NCBI RefSeq assembly: GCF_050948175.1
Contig: NW_027490125.1
Span: 1,178,001-1,242,000, forward strand
DNA length: 64,000 bases
Direction: 5' to 3'
Source of the DNA: Xylocopa sonorina
Taxonomy: Eukaryota > Arthropoda > Insecta > Hymenoptera > Apidae
Both the position numbers and the translations under genes were made by a program. Below, one piece after another: positions 22,491 to 37,123 of the stretch; positions within the stretch are counted from its first letter, which is position 1, and each line of letters begins with the position of its first letter. The notes under the pieces were generated by a model that did not search any database, was not told the origin of the DNA, and saw nothing but the letters and a program-made list of their open reading frames with translations.

Positions 22491-25400
22491 GGAGGTTCCT
22501 TTCTAGGAAATTACGTTCCCAGATATCTCTGTATCGAAGCTATAGAGTACTAATGCCCCTTAAAACGCCATATCGCATCTCATTTCTATGTTTCGTGATA
22601 AGATACAATATTCATTGTTGGGTGCTATCTATACCTCGCATTCACTTCAAATGAATATAAATGCGACACTTCCTTGCTAGGAAATAGCGTCTGTAGATGT
22701 ATCGTCTATGTATCGTAGAAATAGAGTTCTAAAGCTTCTTAAAACGCGATATCGCATATCATTTCTATGATTCATGATAAGATATAATATTCATTGCGAT
22801 GTGTTATGTATTCCTCGCATACACTTGAAATGTATGTAAATGCCACACTTCCTTTCTAGGAAATAGCGTTTACAGATGTCTAGGTATCGAAGCAATAGAG
22901 TTCAAATGCTTCTTAAAACGCGATATCGCATCTCATTTCTATGTATCATGAGAAGATATAATATTCATTGCAAAGTGTCATGTATACCTCGTATTCACTT
23001 CAAAAGTACGTAAATGCGACACTGCCTTGCTAGGAAGTAGAGTTTGCAGATGTCTACGTATCGAAGCAGTGGAGTTCCAATTCTTCTTATAACGTGATAT
23101 CGCATCTCATTTCTATGTATCATGAGAAGATATAATATTCATTGCGAAGTGTCATGTATACCTCGTATTCACTTCAAAAGTACGTAAATGCGACACTGCC
23201 TTGCTAGGAAGTAGAGTTTGCAGATGTCTACGTATCGAAGCAGTGGAGTTCCAATTCTTCTTATAACGTGATATAGCATCTCATTCCTATGTCTCATGTT
23301 AAGATATAATATTCATTGCGAAGTGTTATGTATTCCTCGTCAAATACTTCAAATGAATGTAAATGCGACACTTCCTTTCTAGGAAATAGCGTCTGCAGAT
23401 GTCTAGGTATCGTAGCAATAGAATTCTAATGCTTCTTAAATCGCGATATTGCATCTCATTTCTATGTTTCATGATAAGATATAATATTCATTGTGCAGTG
23501 TTATGTTAGCCTCGAATTCATTTCAGAAGAATGTAAATGCGACACATGCTTGCTAGGAAATAGCGTCTCCAGATATCTACATATCGTAGCAATAGAGTTC
23601 TAATGCTTCTTATAACGCGAAATCGCATCTGACTCCTATATTTCATGATAAGATATAATAACCATTGCGAAGTGTCACTTACTCCTCGTATTGACTTCAA
23701 ATGAATGTAAATGCGACACTTTCTTGCTAGGAAATAGCGTTTCCCGATGTCTATGTATCGTAGCAATAGTGTTCTAATGCTTCTTAAATCGCGATATCCC
23801 CTCTCGTTTCTATGTTTCATGATAAGTTATAATATTCATTGCGAAGTGTCAAGTGTACCTCGTATTCACTTCAAAAGAATGTAAATGCGACACTTCCATG
23901 CTAGGAAATAGCGTTTGCAGATGTCTCCGCATCGTAGCCATAGAGTTCTAATGCTTCTTAAATAGCGATATCGCATCTCATTTCTATGTTTCGTGATAGT
24001 GTATAATATTCATTGCGGAGTGTTATGGATACCTCGTATTCACTTCAAGAGAATGTAAGTGCGACACTTCCTTCCTATTAAATAGCGTTTGCAGATGTCT
24101 CCGCATCGTAGACATAGAGTTCTAATGCTTCTTAAATCGCGATATCGCATCTCATTTCTAAGTTTCGCGATAAGTTATAATATTCATTGCGAAGTGTCAA
24201 GTGTACCTCGTATTCACTTCAAAAGAATGTAAATGCGACACTTCCATGCTAGGGAATAGCGTTTGCAGATGTCTACGTATCGTAGCAATAGAGTTCTAGT
24301 GCTCTTTAAATCGCGATATCGCATCTCATTTCTATGCTTCGTGATAAGTTATAATATTCATTGCGAAGGGTCATGTATACGTCCAATTCACTTCAAAAGA
24401 ATGTAAATGCCACACTTCCTTGCTAGGAAATAGCGTATCCAGATGTCTACGTATTAAAACAATACATTTCTAATGCTTCTTAAAACGAGATGTCGCATCA
24501 CAATTCTATGTGTCATGACAAGATATAATATTCATTGCGAAGTGTCATGTATACCTCGTATTCACTTCAAAAGAATGAAAATGCGACTATTCCCTGCTAG
24601 GAAATAGCGCTTGCAGATGTCTCCGTATCAAAGCAGCAGAGTTCTAATGCTTCTTAAATCCCGACATCGCATTTCATTACTATGTTTCGTGATAGGGTAT
24701 AATATTCATTGTGGAGTGTTATGTATACCTGGTATTCACTGGAAAGGAATGTAAATGCGACACTTCCTTCCTATTAAATAGCGTTTGCAGATGTCTCCGT
24801 ATCGAAGCGGTAGATTTCTAATGTTTCCTAAATCCCGATATCTCATTTCATTTCTATGTTTCGTTATAAGATATAATATTCATTGCGAAGTGTCATGTAT
24901 AAATCGTATTCACTTCAAAAGAATGAAAATGCGACTATTCCCTGCTAGGAAATAGCGCTTGCAGATGTCTCCGTCTCAAAGCAGCAGAGTTCTAATGCTT
25001 CTTAGACCCCGACATCGCATTTCATTACTATGTTTCGTGATAGGGTATAATATTCATTGTGGAGTGTTATGTATACCTCGTATTCACTGCAAAGGAATGT
25101 GAATGCGACACTTCCTTCCTATTAAATGGCGTTTGCAGATGTCTCCGTATAGAAGCGGTAGATTTCTAATTTTTCCCAAATCCCGATATCTCATTTCATT
25201 TCTATGTTTCGTGATTCGTATTCGCTTCAAATGAATGTAAATGCGTCACTTCCTTGCTAGGAAATAGCGTCACCATATGTCTACGCATCGTAGCAGTAGA
25301 GTTCTAATGCTTCTTAAAACGGGATATCGCATCGCATTTCTATGTTTCATGATAAGATATAATATTCATTGCGAAGAGTCATGTATACCTCGTATTCACT

Positions 25401-28400
25401 TCAAATGAATGTAAATGCTACACTTCCTTGCTGGGAAATAGCGACTGCAGATGTCTACGTATCAAGGCAATAGAGTTCTAATGCTTCTTGAAACGCGATA
25501 CTACATCCCTTTTCTATGTTTCATGTTAAGATATAATATTCATCTCGATGTTTCATGTATACCTCGTATACACTTCAAAAGAATGTAAATGCGACTCTTT
25601 CTTGCTTGGAAATAGCGTTTGCAGATGTCTACGTATCGTAGCAATAGAGTTCTAATGCTTATTTAAATGCGATCTCGCATCTCATTTCTATGTTTTATGA
25701 TAAGATATAATACTCATTACGAAGTGTCATGTATATCTCGTATTCACTTCAAATGAATGTAAATGCGACACTTCCTTGCTAGGAAATAGCGATTGCAGTT
25801 GTCTACGTATCGAGGCAATAGAGTTCTAATGCTTGTTGAAACGCGATACTACATCCCATTTCTATGTTTCATGTTAAGATATAATATTCATCTCGATGTT
25901 TCATGTATACCTCGTATACACTTCAAAAGAATGTAAATGCGACTCTTTCTTGCTTGGAAATAGCGTTTGCAGATGTCTACGTATCGTAGCAATAGAGTTC
26001 TAATGCTTATTTAAATGCGATCTCGCATCTCATTTCTATGTTTTATGATAAGATATAATACTCATTACGAAGTGTCATGTATACCTCGTATTCACTTCAA
26101 AAGTATGTAAATGCGACAATTCCATGCAAGGAAATAGCGTTTGCAGATGTCTCCGCATCGTAGCCATAGAGTTCTAATGCTTCTTAAACCGCGATATCGC
26201 ATCTCATTTCTATGTTTCGTGATAGGGTATAATATTCATTGCGGAGTGTTATGGATACCTCGTATTCACTTCAAGAGAATGTAAGTGCGACACTTCCTTC
26301 CTATAAAATAGCGTTGGCAGATGTCTCCGCATCGTAGCCATAGAGTTCTAATGTTTCTTAAATCGCGATATCGCATCTCGTTCCTATGTTTCGTGATAAG
26401 ATTTAATATTCATTGCGAAGTGTCATGTATGCCTCGCATTCACATAAAAAGAACGTAAATGCGACACTTCTTTGCTAGGAAATAGCGTTTTCAGATGTCT
26501 ACGTATCGAGGCAATAGAGTTTTAATGCTTCTTGAAACGCTATACGACATCTCATTTCGATGTTTCATGTTAGGATATAACATTCATTGCGAAGTGTCAC
26601 GTATACCTCGTATTCCTTTCAAAAGAATGAAAATGCGACACTTCCTTGCTTGGAAATGGCGATTGCAGATTTCTCTGTATCGTAGCAGTAGTGTTCTAAT
26701 GCTTCTTAAATCGCGATATCGCATCTCATTTCTATGTTTCGTGATAAGATATAGTATTCATTACGAAGTGTCATGTATACCTCGTATTCACAACTGAAGT
26801 ATGTAAATGCAACACTTCCAGCCTAGGGAATAGCGTTCGCAGATATCTACGTATCGTACCAATAGGGTTGTAATGCTTCTCATAACGCGATATCGCATCT
26901 CATTTCTTTGCTTCATGATAAGATATAATATTCATTGCGAAGTGTCATGTATACCTCGTATTCACTTCAGAAGAATGGAAGTGCGACGTTTCCATTGTAG
27001 GAAATAGCGTTTGCAGATGTCTACGTATCGAAGCAATAGAGTCCTAATGTTTCTTAAATCGAGATGTCGCATTTCGTTTCTATGTTTCGTGATAAGATAT
27101 AATATTCATTGCGAAGTGTCATGTATACCTCGTATTCACTTCAATAGAATGTAAATGCGAATCTTCCTTGCTAAGAAATAGCGTTTGCAGATGTCTACGT
27201 ATCGTAGCATTAGAGTTCTAATGCTTCTCAAAACGCGACATCGTACCTCATTTCTATGTTTCATGATAAGATATAATATTCATTGCGATGTGTCATGTAT
27301 ACCTCGCATACACTTCAAGCCAACGTAAATGTGACACTTCCTTGCAAGCAAATAACGTTTGCAGATGTCTACGTATCGAAGCAATAGAGTTCTAATGCTT
27401 GTTAAAGCCCGATATCGCATCTCACTTCTGTGTTTCATGATAAGATATAATATTCATTGCGAAGTGTCATGTATGCCACGTATTCACTTCAAATAAAAGT
27501 AAATGCGACACTTCCTTGCTAGGAAATAGCGTTTCCAAATGCCTACGTACCGAAACAATAGAGCGCTAATGCTTCTTAAAGCGACATGTCGCATCTCTTT
27601 TCTATGTTTCATGATAAGATATAATATTCATTGCGAACTGTCATGTATACCTCGCATACACATCAAGCCAACGTAAATGTGACACTTCCTTGCAAGCAAA
27701 TAACGTTTGCAGATGTCTACGAATCGAAGCAATAGAGTTCTAATGCTTGTTAAAGCCCGATATCGCATCTCACTTCTGTGTTTCACGATAAGGTATCATA
27801 TTCATTGCGATGTGTCATGTGTTCTCGTCTACACTTCAAGAGAATGTAAATGCGACACTTCCTTGCTAGGAAATAGCGTTTGCAGATGGCTACGTATAGT
27901 AGCATTAGAGTTCTCATGCTTCTTAAAACGGGATATCGCATCTCATATCTATGTTTCATGATAAGTTATAATATTCATTGCGAAGTGTTATGTATACCTC
28001 GTATTCGCTTCAAAAGAATGTAAATGCGACACTTCCATGCTTGGAAATAGCGTTTGCAAATGTCTACGTATCGTAGCAATAGAGATCCAATGCTACTTAA
28101 AACGAGATGTCGCATTTCATTTCTATGTTTCGTGATAAGATATAATATTCATTGTGGAGTGTTATGTATACCTCGTATTCACTTCAATGGAATGTAAGTG
28201 CGACATTTCCATGCTAGGAAGTAGCGTTTGCAGATGTCTACGTATCGTAGCAGTAGAGTTCTAATGCTTCCTAAAACGCGATATCGCATCTCACATCTAT
28301 GTTTCATGATAATACATAATATTCATTGCGAAGTGTTATGTACAAATCGTCTACACTTCAGAACAATGTAATTGCGGCACTTTCTTGCTAGGGGGTATCG

Positions 28401-31400
28401 TTTGCAGATGTCTACGTATCGAAGCAATAGAGTTCTAATGCTTCCTAAAACGCAACATAGCATCTCATTTCTATGTTTCATGATAAAGTATAATATTCAT
28501 TGTGAAGTGTTATGTATACCTCGTCTACACTTCAAAAGAATGTACATTCGACACTTTCTTGCTGGGAAATAGCGTCACCATATGTCTACGCATCGTAGCA
28601 GTAGAGTTCTAATGCTTCTTAAAACGGGATATCGCATCGCATTTCTATGTTTCATGATAAGATATAATATTCATTGCGAAGAGTCATGTATACCTCGTAT
28701 TCACTTCAAATGAATGTAAACGCTACACTTCCTTGCTGGGAAATAGCGACTGCAGATGTCTACGTATCAAGGCAATAGAGCTCTAATGCTTCTCAAAACG
28801 CGATATCGCATCTCATTCCTTTGTTTCATGATAAGATATAATATTCATTGCGAAGTATCATGTATAGCTCGTATTCACACCAAAGGAATGTAAATGCGAC
28901 ACTTCCTTGCTAGGAAGTAGGGTTTGCTGATTTCTACGTATATTAGCAATAGAGTTATAATGCTTCTTAAAACGCGATATAGCTCCTCATTTCTATGTTT
29001 CATGATAAGATATAATATTCTTTGTGGAGTGTTATGTATACCTCGTATTCAGTTCAAAAGACTGTAAATGCGGCACTTCCATTGCTAGGAAATAGCGATT
29101 CCAGATCTCTGCGTATCGAACCAATAGAGTTCCAGTGCTTTTTAAAAGGCGATATCGCACATCATTCTTATGTCTCATGATGTGATATAATGTTCATTGC
29201 GAAGTGTTATGTATACGTCGTGTACACTTCAAAAGAATGTAAATGCCACACTTCAGTGCAAGGAAATAGTGTTTCCAGATGTCTACGTATCGAAGCAGCA
29301 AAGTTCTAATCCTTCTTAAAACGTGATATCGCATCTCATTTCTATGTTTCACGATATTATATAATATTCATAGCGAAGTGTTATATATACCTCGACTATA
29401 CTTCAGAAGAAAGTAAATACCACACTTCCTTACTAGGAAATGTGCTTCATGATGTCTACGTATGGAACCAATAGAGTTCTAATACTCCTTAAATCGTGAT
29501 ATCGCACCTCATTTCTATGTTTCATGATATGATATAATACTCATGGCAAGGTGTTATGTATACCTCGTCTACACATCAAAAGAATGTAAATGCCACTCTT
29601 CCTTGCTAGGAAATAGCGTTTCCAGATGTGTAGATATGGAAGCAATAGGGTTCTAATGCTTCTTAAGGCGCGATATCGCATCTGATTGCTATGTTTCGTG
29701 ATGAGATATAATAATCATTGCGAAGTTTTATGTATACCTCGTCCACGCATCGAAGGAATGTAAATGCCATACTTCCATGCTAGGAAATGCGTTTCCAGAT
29801 GTCTATGTATCGATGCAATAGAGTTCTAGTGCGCCACAAAACGCGAAATCCCATCTCAATTCAATGTTTCATGATAAGATACAATATTCATAGCGAAGTG
29901 TTATGTATACCTCGTCTGCACTTCATAAGAATGTAAGTGCCACACTTTCTTGCTAGGAAATGCGTTTCCAGATACCTACGTGTCGAAGCAACAAAGTTTT
30001 GATTCTTCTTAAAACGCGATAACGCATCTCATTTCCATGTTTCATGATATAATATAATATTCATTGCGATGTGCTATGTATTCCTCGTCTACACTTCAGA
30101 AGAATGTAAATGCCACACTTCCTTGCTACGAAATAGCGTTTGCAGATGTCTACGTATCGAAGCAATGGACTTCTAATGCTTCGTACAACGGGATATCGCA
30201 TCTCATTTCTATGTTTCATAACAAGATACAATATTCATTGCGAAGTGTTATGTATACCTCGTCTACACTTGTAAAGGATGTAAATGTCAAACTTCCTTCC
30301 TAGGAAAATGAGTTTCCAGATGTCTACGTATCGAAGCAATAGAGTTCTAATGCTTCTTAAAGCGCAATATCGCATCTCATTTCCATGTTTCATTAAGTGA
30401 TATAATATTCATTGCGAAGAGTTACGTATACCTCGTCTACATATCAAAAGAATGTAAATACGACACTTCTGTGCTATGATATAGATTTTCCAGATGTATA
30501 CGAATTGAAGCAATAGAGTTCTAAGGCTTCTTAAGACGCGATAATTCATCTCATTTCTATATTTCATGATAAGATATAATATTCATTGCGAAGTGTTATG
30601 TATACCTCGTATTCACTTCAAAAGAATGTAAATACGACACTTCCGTGCTAGGAAATAGCGTTTGCAGATGTCTACGTATCGCAGCAATAGAGTTCTAATG
30701 CTTCATAAAACGCGATATCGCATCTCACTTCTATGTTTCATGATAAGATATAATACTCATTGCGAAGTGTCACATATACCTCGCATACACCTCAAACGAA
30801 TGAAAATGCGACACTTCCTTGCTACGAAATAGCGTTTTCAGGTGTCTACGTATCGAAATAATAGATTTCTGATGCTTCTTAAAGCGTGATATCGCATTCC
30901 ATTTCTATGTTTGATGATAAGATATAATATTCATTGCGAAGTGTCATGTATACCTGGTACTCACTCCAAATGAATATAAATGCGACACTTCCATGCTAGG
31001 AAATAGCGTTTGCAGATGTCTACGTATCGTAGCAATAGAGTTCTAGTGCTTCTTAAAACGCGATATCGTAACTCATCCCTATGTTTCATGATAAGATATA
31101 ATATTCATTCCGATGTGTCATTTATATCTCGTATTCACTTCAAAAGAATGTAAATGCGAAACTTCCATGCTAGGAAATAGCGTTTGCAGATGTCTACGTA
31201 TCGTAACAATAGTGTTCTAATGCATCTTAAAACGCGATATCGCATCTCATTACTATGTTCCATGATAAGATATAATATTCATTGTGAAGTGTTGGTTATA
31301 CTTCGTATTCACATCAAAAGAGTGTAAATGCGACACTTCCATGCTAGGAAACAGCATTTCCTGATGTCTACGTATTGAAGCAGTAGAGTACTAATGCTTC

Positions 31401-32357
31401 TTAAATCGCGATATCGCATTCCATTTCTATGTTTCATGATAAGATATAATATTCATTGCGAAGTGTCATGTATACCTCGTGTTCACTTCAAGAGAATGTG
31501 AATGCGACACTTCCATGCTAGCGAATAGCGTTTGCAGATGTCTACGTATCCAGGCAATAGAGTTCTAATGCTTCTTAAAACGCGATATCGCATCTCACTA
31601 CAATGTTTCATGATGAGATATAATGTTCATTGCGAAGTGTCATGTATACATCGTATTCACTTCAAAAGAATGTAAATGCGACACTTTCTTGCTAGGAAAT
31701 AGCGTTTCCAGATGACCACGTATCGTAAGAATAGAGTTCTAATTCTTCTTAAAACGAAATGTCGCATCTCATTTCTATGTTTCATGATAAGGTATAATAT
31801 TCATTGCGAAGTATCATGTATACCTTGTATTCTGTTCAAATGAATGTAAGTGCGACACTTCCATGCTAGGAAAAGCGTTTGCAGATGTCTACGTATCGTA
31901 GCAATATTGTTGTAATACTTCTTAAAACGAGATGTCACATTTCATTTATATGTTTCGTGATAAGAAATAATATTCATTGTGGAGTGTTATGTATACCTCG
32001 TATTCACTTCAAAAGATTGTAAATGCGAGACTTCCTTGCTAGGAAATATTGCTTGCAGATGTCTGCGTATCGTAGCAATAGAGTTCTAATGTTTCTTAAA
32101 ACGCGATATCGCAACTCATTCCTATGTTTCATGATAAGATATAATATTCATTGCGAAGTGTCATGTACATCTCGTTTTCTCTTCAAAAGAATGTAAATGC
32201 GAAACTTCCATGCAAGGAAATAGCGTTTGCAGATGTCTACGTATCGTAGCAAGAGAGTTCTAATGCTTCTTAAAACGAGATGTCGCATTTCATTTCTATG
32301 TTTCATGATAAGACATAATATTCATTGCGAAGTGTCATGTATACCTCGTATTCACTT

Positions 32358-35004
32358 CAACAGAATGTAAATGCGACACTTGCATGCCAGGAAATATTGT
32401 TTGCAAATGTCTATGTATCGTAGCAATAGAGTTCTAATGCTTCTTAAAACGCGATATCGCATCTCACTTCTATCCTTCAAGATAAGATATAATATTCATT
32501 GCGAGGTGTCATGTATACCTCGTATTCACTTCAATGGAATGTAAATGCGACATTTCCTTGCTAGGAAATAGAGTTTGCAGATGTCTACGTATATTAGCAA
32601 GAGAATTCTAATGCTTCTCAAAACGCGATATATCACCTCATTCCTATGTTTCATGGTAAGATATAATATTCATTGCGAAGTGTCATGTATACCTCGTATT
32701 CACTTCAAAAGAATGTAAATGCGACACTTCCTTGCTAGGATATAACATTTGCAGATGTCTACGCATTGCAGGAATAGAGTTCTAATGCTTCTTGAAACGC
32801 GATATCGCATCTCACTGCTATGTTTCATGATAAGATATAATATTCATTATGGAGTGTCATGTATGCCTCATATTCACTTCAAAAGAATGTAAATACGACA
32901 CTTCCGTGCTAGGAAATAGCGTTTCTAGATGACCACGTATCGAAAGAATAGAGTTCTAATACTTCTTAAAACGAGATGTCGCATCTCATTTCTACGTTTC
33001 AAGATAAGATATAATATCCATTGCGAAGTGTCATGTATACCTCGTATTCACTTCAAGAGAATGTAAATGCAACACTTGCATGCTACGAAATAGCGTTTGC
33101 GGATGTCTACGTATCGTAGCAATAGAGTTCTAATGCTACTTAAAACGAGATGCCGCATTTCATTTCTACGTTTCGTGATAAGATATAATATTCATTGTGG
33201 AGTGTTATGTATACCTGGTATTCACTTCAAAAGAATGTAAACGCGACACTTGCTTGCTAGGAAATAACATTTGCAGATGTCTACGCATCGTAGCAAGAGA
33301 GTTCTAATGCTTCTTAAAACGAGATGTCACATTTCATTTCTATGTTTCATGATAAGACATAATATTCATTGCGAAGTGTCATGTATACCTCGTATTCACT
33401 TCAACAGAATGTAAATGCGACACTTGCATGCTAGGAAATATTGTTTGCAGATGTCTACGTATCTTAGCAATAGAGTTCTAATGCTTCTTAAAACGCGATA
33501 TCGCATCTCACTTCTATGCTTCATGATAAGATATAATATTCATTGCGAAGTGTCATGTATACCTCGTATTCACATCAAAAGAATGTAAATGCGACACTTC
33601 CATGCTAGGAAATAGCGTTTCCAGATGACCACGTATCGAAAGAATAGAGTTCTAATACTTCTTAAAACGAGATGTCGCATCTCATTTCTATGTTTCATAA
33701 CAAGATACAATATCCATTGCGAAGTGTCATGTATACCTCGTATTCACTTCAAATGAATGTAAATGCGACACTTCCTTGCTAGGATATAGCGTTTCCAGAT
33801 GACAACGTATCGAAAGGATAGAGTTCTAATACTTCTTAAAACGAGATGTCGCATCTCATTTCCATGTTTCATGATAAGGTATAATATCCATTGCGAAGTA
33901 TCATGCATTCCTCGCATTCACTTCAATGGAATGTAAATGCGACACTTCCATGCTAGGAAATAGCGTTTGCAGATGTCTACGTATCGTAGCAAGAGAGTTC
34001 TAATGCTTCTTAAAACGAGATGTCGCATTTCATTCCTATGTTTCATGATAAGACATAATATTCATTGCGAAGTGTCATGTATACCTCGTATTCACTTCAA
34101 CAGAATGTAAATGCGACACTTGCATGCCAGGAAATATTGTTTGCAAATGTCTATGTATCGTAGCAATAGAGTTCTAATGCTTCTTAAAACGCCATATCGC
34201 ATCACACATCTATCCTTCAAGATAAGATATAATATTCATTGCGAGGTGTCATGTATACCTCGTATTCACTTCACAAGAATGTAAATGCAACACTTGCATG
34301 CTAGGAAGTAGCGTTGGCAGATGCCTACGTATCGTAGCAATAGAGTTCTAATGCTTCTTAAATCGTGATATAGCATCACATTTCTATGTTTCATGATAAG
34401 ATATAATGTTCATTGCGAAGTGTCATGTATTCCTCGCCTACACTTCAAATGAATGTAAACGCGACACTTCCCTTCTACGAAACAGCGTTACCAGATGTCT
34501 ACATATCGAAGCAGTAGAGTTCTAATGCTTCTTAAAACGCGATATCGCATCTCACTTCTATGCTTCATGATAAGATATAATATTCATTGCGAAGTGTCAT
34601 GTATACCTCGTATTCACATCAAAAGAATGTAAATGCGACACTTCCATGCTAGGAAATAGCGTTTCCAGATGACCACGTATCGAAAGAATAGAGTTCTAAT
34701 ACTTCTTAAAACGAGATGTCGCATCTCATTTCTATGTTTCATAATAAGATACAATATCCATTGCGAAGTGTCATGTATACCTCGTATTCACTTCAAATGA
34801 ATGTAAGTGCGACACCTCCTTGCTAGGAAATAGCGTTTCCAGATGACAACGTATCGAAAGGATAGAGTTCTAATACTTCTTAAAACGAGATGTCGCATCT
34901 CATTTCCATGTTTCATGATAAGGTATAATATCCATTGCGAAGTGTCATGCATACCTCGCATTCACTTCAGTGGAATGTAAATGCAACACTTGCATGCTAG
35001 GAAA
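32358..35004 (+). repeat. 6-mer (1044-bp) and 10-mer (1740-bp) higher-order repeats
   Basis: Diagnostic words recur at fixed multiples of 174 bp. CAACAGAATG is at 32358 and 33402. GATGACCACGTATCGAAAG is near 33625 and 34669. The start of an altered monomer is at 33481 and 34525, 1044 bp apart; the match runs to about 33940 and 34984. The word TGCATGCCAGGAAATATTG at 32381 and 34121 gives 1740 bp. Confidence 0.75.
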
Positions 35005-35280
35005 TAGCGTTGGCAGATGCCTACGTATCGTAGCAATAGAGTTCTAATGCTTCTTAAAACGCAGTATCGCATCTCACATCTATCCTTCAAGATAAGGTAT
35101 AATATTCATTGCGAGGTGTCATGTATACCTCGTATTCACTTCACAAGAATGTAAATGCAACACTTCCATGCTAGGAAATAGCGTCTGGAGATGTCTACGT
35201 ATCGTAGCAATAGAATTCTAATACTTCTTAAAACGCGATATCGCATCTCACTTCTATGTTTCATGATAAGATATAATATT

Positions 35281-36180
35281 CATTGCAAAGTGTCATGTAT
35301 ACCTCGTATTCACTTCAAAAGAATGTAAATGCGACACTTCCATGCTAGGAAATAGCGTTTGCAGATGTCTACGTATCGTAGCAATGGAGTTCTAATGCTA
35401 CTTAAAACGAGATGTCGCATTTCATTTCTATGTTTCGTAATAAGATATAATATTCATTGTGGAATGTTATTTATACCTCGTATTCACTTCAAAAGAATGT
35501 AAATGCGACACTTCCTTGCTAGGAAATAGCGTTTCCAGATATCTACGTATCGAAGCAATAGAGTTCTAATGTTTCTTAAAACGCGATATCGCATCTCACT
35601 CCTATGTTTCATGATAAGATATAATATTCATTGCGAAGTGTCATGTATACCTCGTATTCACTTCAGGTGAATGTAAATGCGACACTTCCACGCTAGGAAA
35701 TGGCGTTTCCAGATGTCTACGTATCGTAGCAATAGCGTTCTAATGCTTCTTAAAACGCGATATCGCATCTCACTTCTATGTTTCATGATAAGATATAATA
35801 TTCATTGCAAAGTGTCATGTATACCTCGTGTTCACTTCAAAAGAATGTAAATGCGACACTTCCATGCTAGGAAATAGCGTTTGCAGATGTCTACTTATCG
35901 TAGCAATAGAGTTCTAATGCTACTTAAAACGAGATGTCGCATTTCATTTCTATGTTTCGTAATAAGATATAATATTCATTGTGGAATGTTATTTATACCT
36001 CGTATTCACTTCAAAAGAATGTAAATGCGACACTTCCATGCTAGGAAATAGCGTTTGCAGATGTCTACGTATCGTAGCAATAGAGTTCTAATGCTACTTA
36101 AAACGAGATGTCGCATTCCATTTCTATGTTTCGTAATAAGATATAATATTCATTGTGGAATGTTATTTATACCTCGTATT
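35281..36180 (+). repeat. 522-bp (3-mer) higher-order repeat
   Basis: A monomer with CATTGCAAAGTG followed by one with ATTGTGGAATGTTATTTATA at 35281-35520 recurs at 35803-36040, 522 bp on. A further copy of the GTGGAATGTTATTTATA variant starts near 36151. Differences are only a few bases, indicating recent exchange. Confidence 0.75.
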
Positions 36181-37115
36181 CACTTCAAAAGAATGTAAAT
36201 GCGACACTTCCTAGCTAGGATGTAGCGTTTGCAGATGTCTACGTATCGTAGCAATAGAGTTCTAATGCTTCATAAATCGCGATATCGCATCTCACTTCTA
36301 TGTTTCGAGATAAGATATAATATTCATTGCGAAGTGTCATGTATACCTCGTATTAACTTCAAAAGAATGTAAATGCAGTATTTCCATGCTAGGAAATAGC
36401 GTTTGCAGATGTCTACGTATCGTAGCAATAGAGATCTAATGCTTCTTAAATCGCGATATCGCATCGCAGTTCTATGTTTCATTATAAGTTATAATATTTA
36501 TTGCGAAGTTTTATGTATACCTCGTATACACTTCAAATGGATGTAAATGCCACACGCCCTTGCTAGGAAATGCGTCACGAGGTGTCTACGTATGGAAGAA
36601 ATGGTGTTCTAATTCTTCTTAAAACGCGATATCGCTTCTCATTTCTATGTTCCATGATATGATGTAATATTCACTGAGAAGTATTATGTATACCTCGTCT
36701 AGACTTCAAAAGGATGTAAATGACTTATTTCATTGCTAGGAAAATGCGTTTCCAGATATCTACGTATCGAAGCATTAGAGTTCTAGTGCTTCCAAAACGC
36801 AATATCGCATCTCATTTCTGGGTTTCAAGATAAGTTATAATACTCATTGCGAAGTATAATGTATACCTCGACTACACTTCCAAAGATACTACCCAGTAAT
36901 TTGCGGCGTTTTGCGTAGTTTCTCGTAGCCCTTGTTAGTTAAACCCACGTCGAGACCATAAATAAACATGCCGTGACTTCAGTATCTCGTGACCTGAGTG
37001 TGTGTACTTGGCTAGGCGTAGTCGAGGGGAGGAGCATTTCGAAGTTTCAAGGGTTGTTCCGCCCCAGGGTTCCCGGGGTCGTGTAGTCTATCCCCTTTGC
37101 TACTTTCTGAGCAGC

Positions 37116-37123
37116 TGGCGCCC
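37116..37123 (+). other. Primer-binding-site-like TGGCGCCC (copy A2)
   Basis: Same motif and place as in copy A1, here continuing AAG so that ten bases (TGGCGCCCAA) agree with the common tRNA-Lys primer-site sequence. It follows an AATAAA-containing LTR-end-like segment. Confidence 0.42.

Larger units (their letters stand above)
22491..36886 (+). repeat. 174-bp satellite array, forward orientation, mixed subfamilies
   Basis: About 83 monomers. Local duplications in whole-monomer steps include 174 bp (around 23000 and 23175), 348 bp (24548/24896, 25497/25845, 27316/27664), 522 bp (35281/35803), 1044 bp (32358/33402, 33481/34525) and 1740 bp (32381/34121). A segment near 25261 recurs near 28566, 19 monomers away. 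A divergent block at about 29040-30540 is marked by GCCACACTT and by loss of two bases in AAATGCGTTTCC. The same variant reappears next to island A2 at 36540-36880. The end of the array is truncated directly into the A2 unit. Confidence 0.96.
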
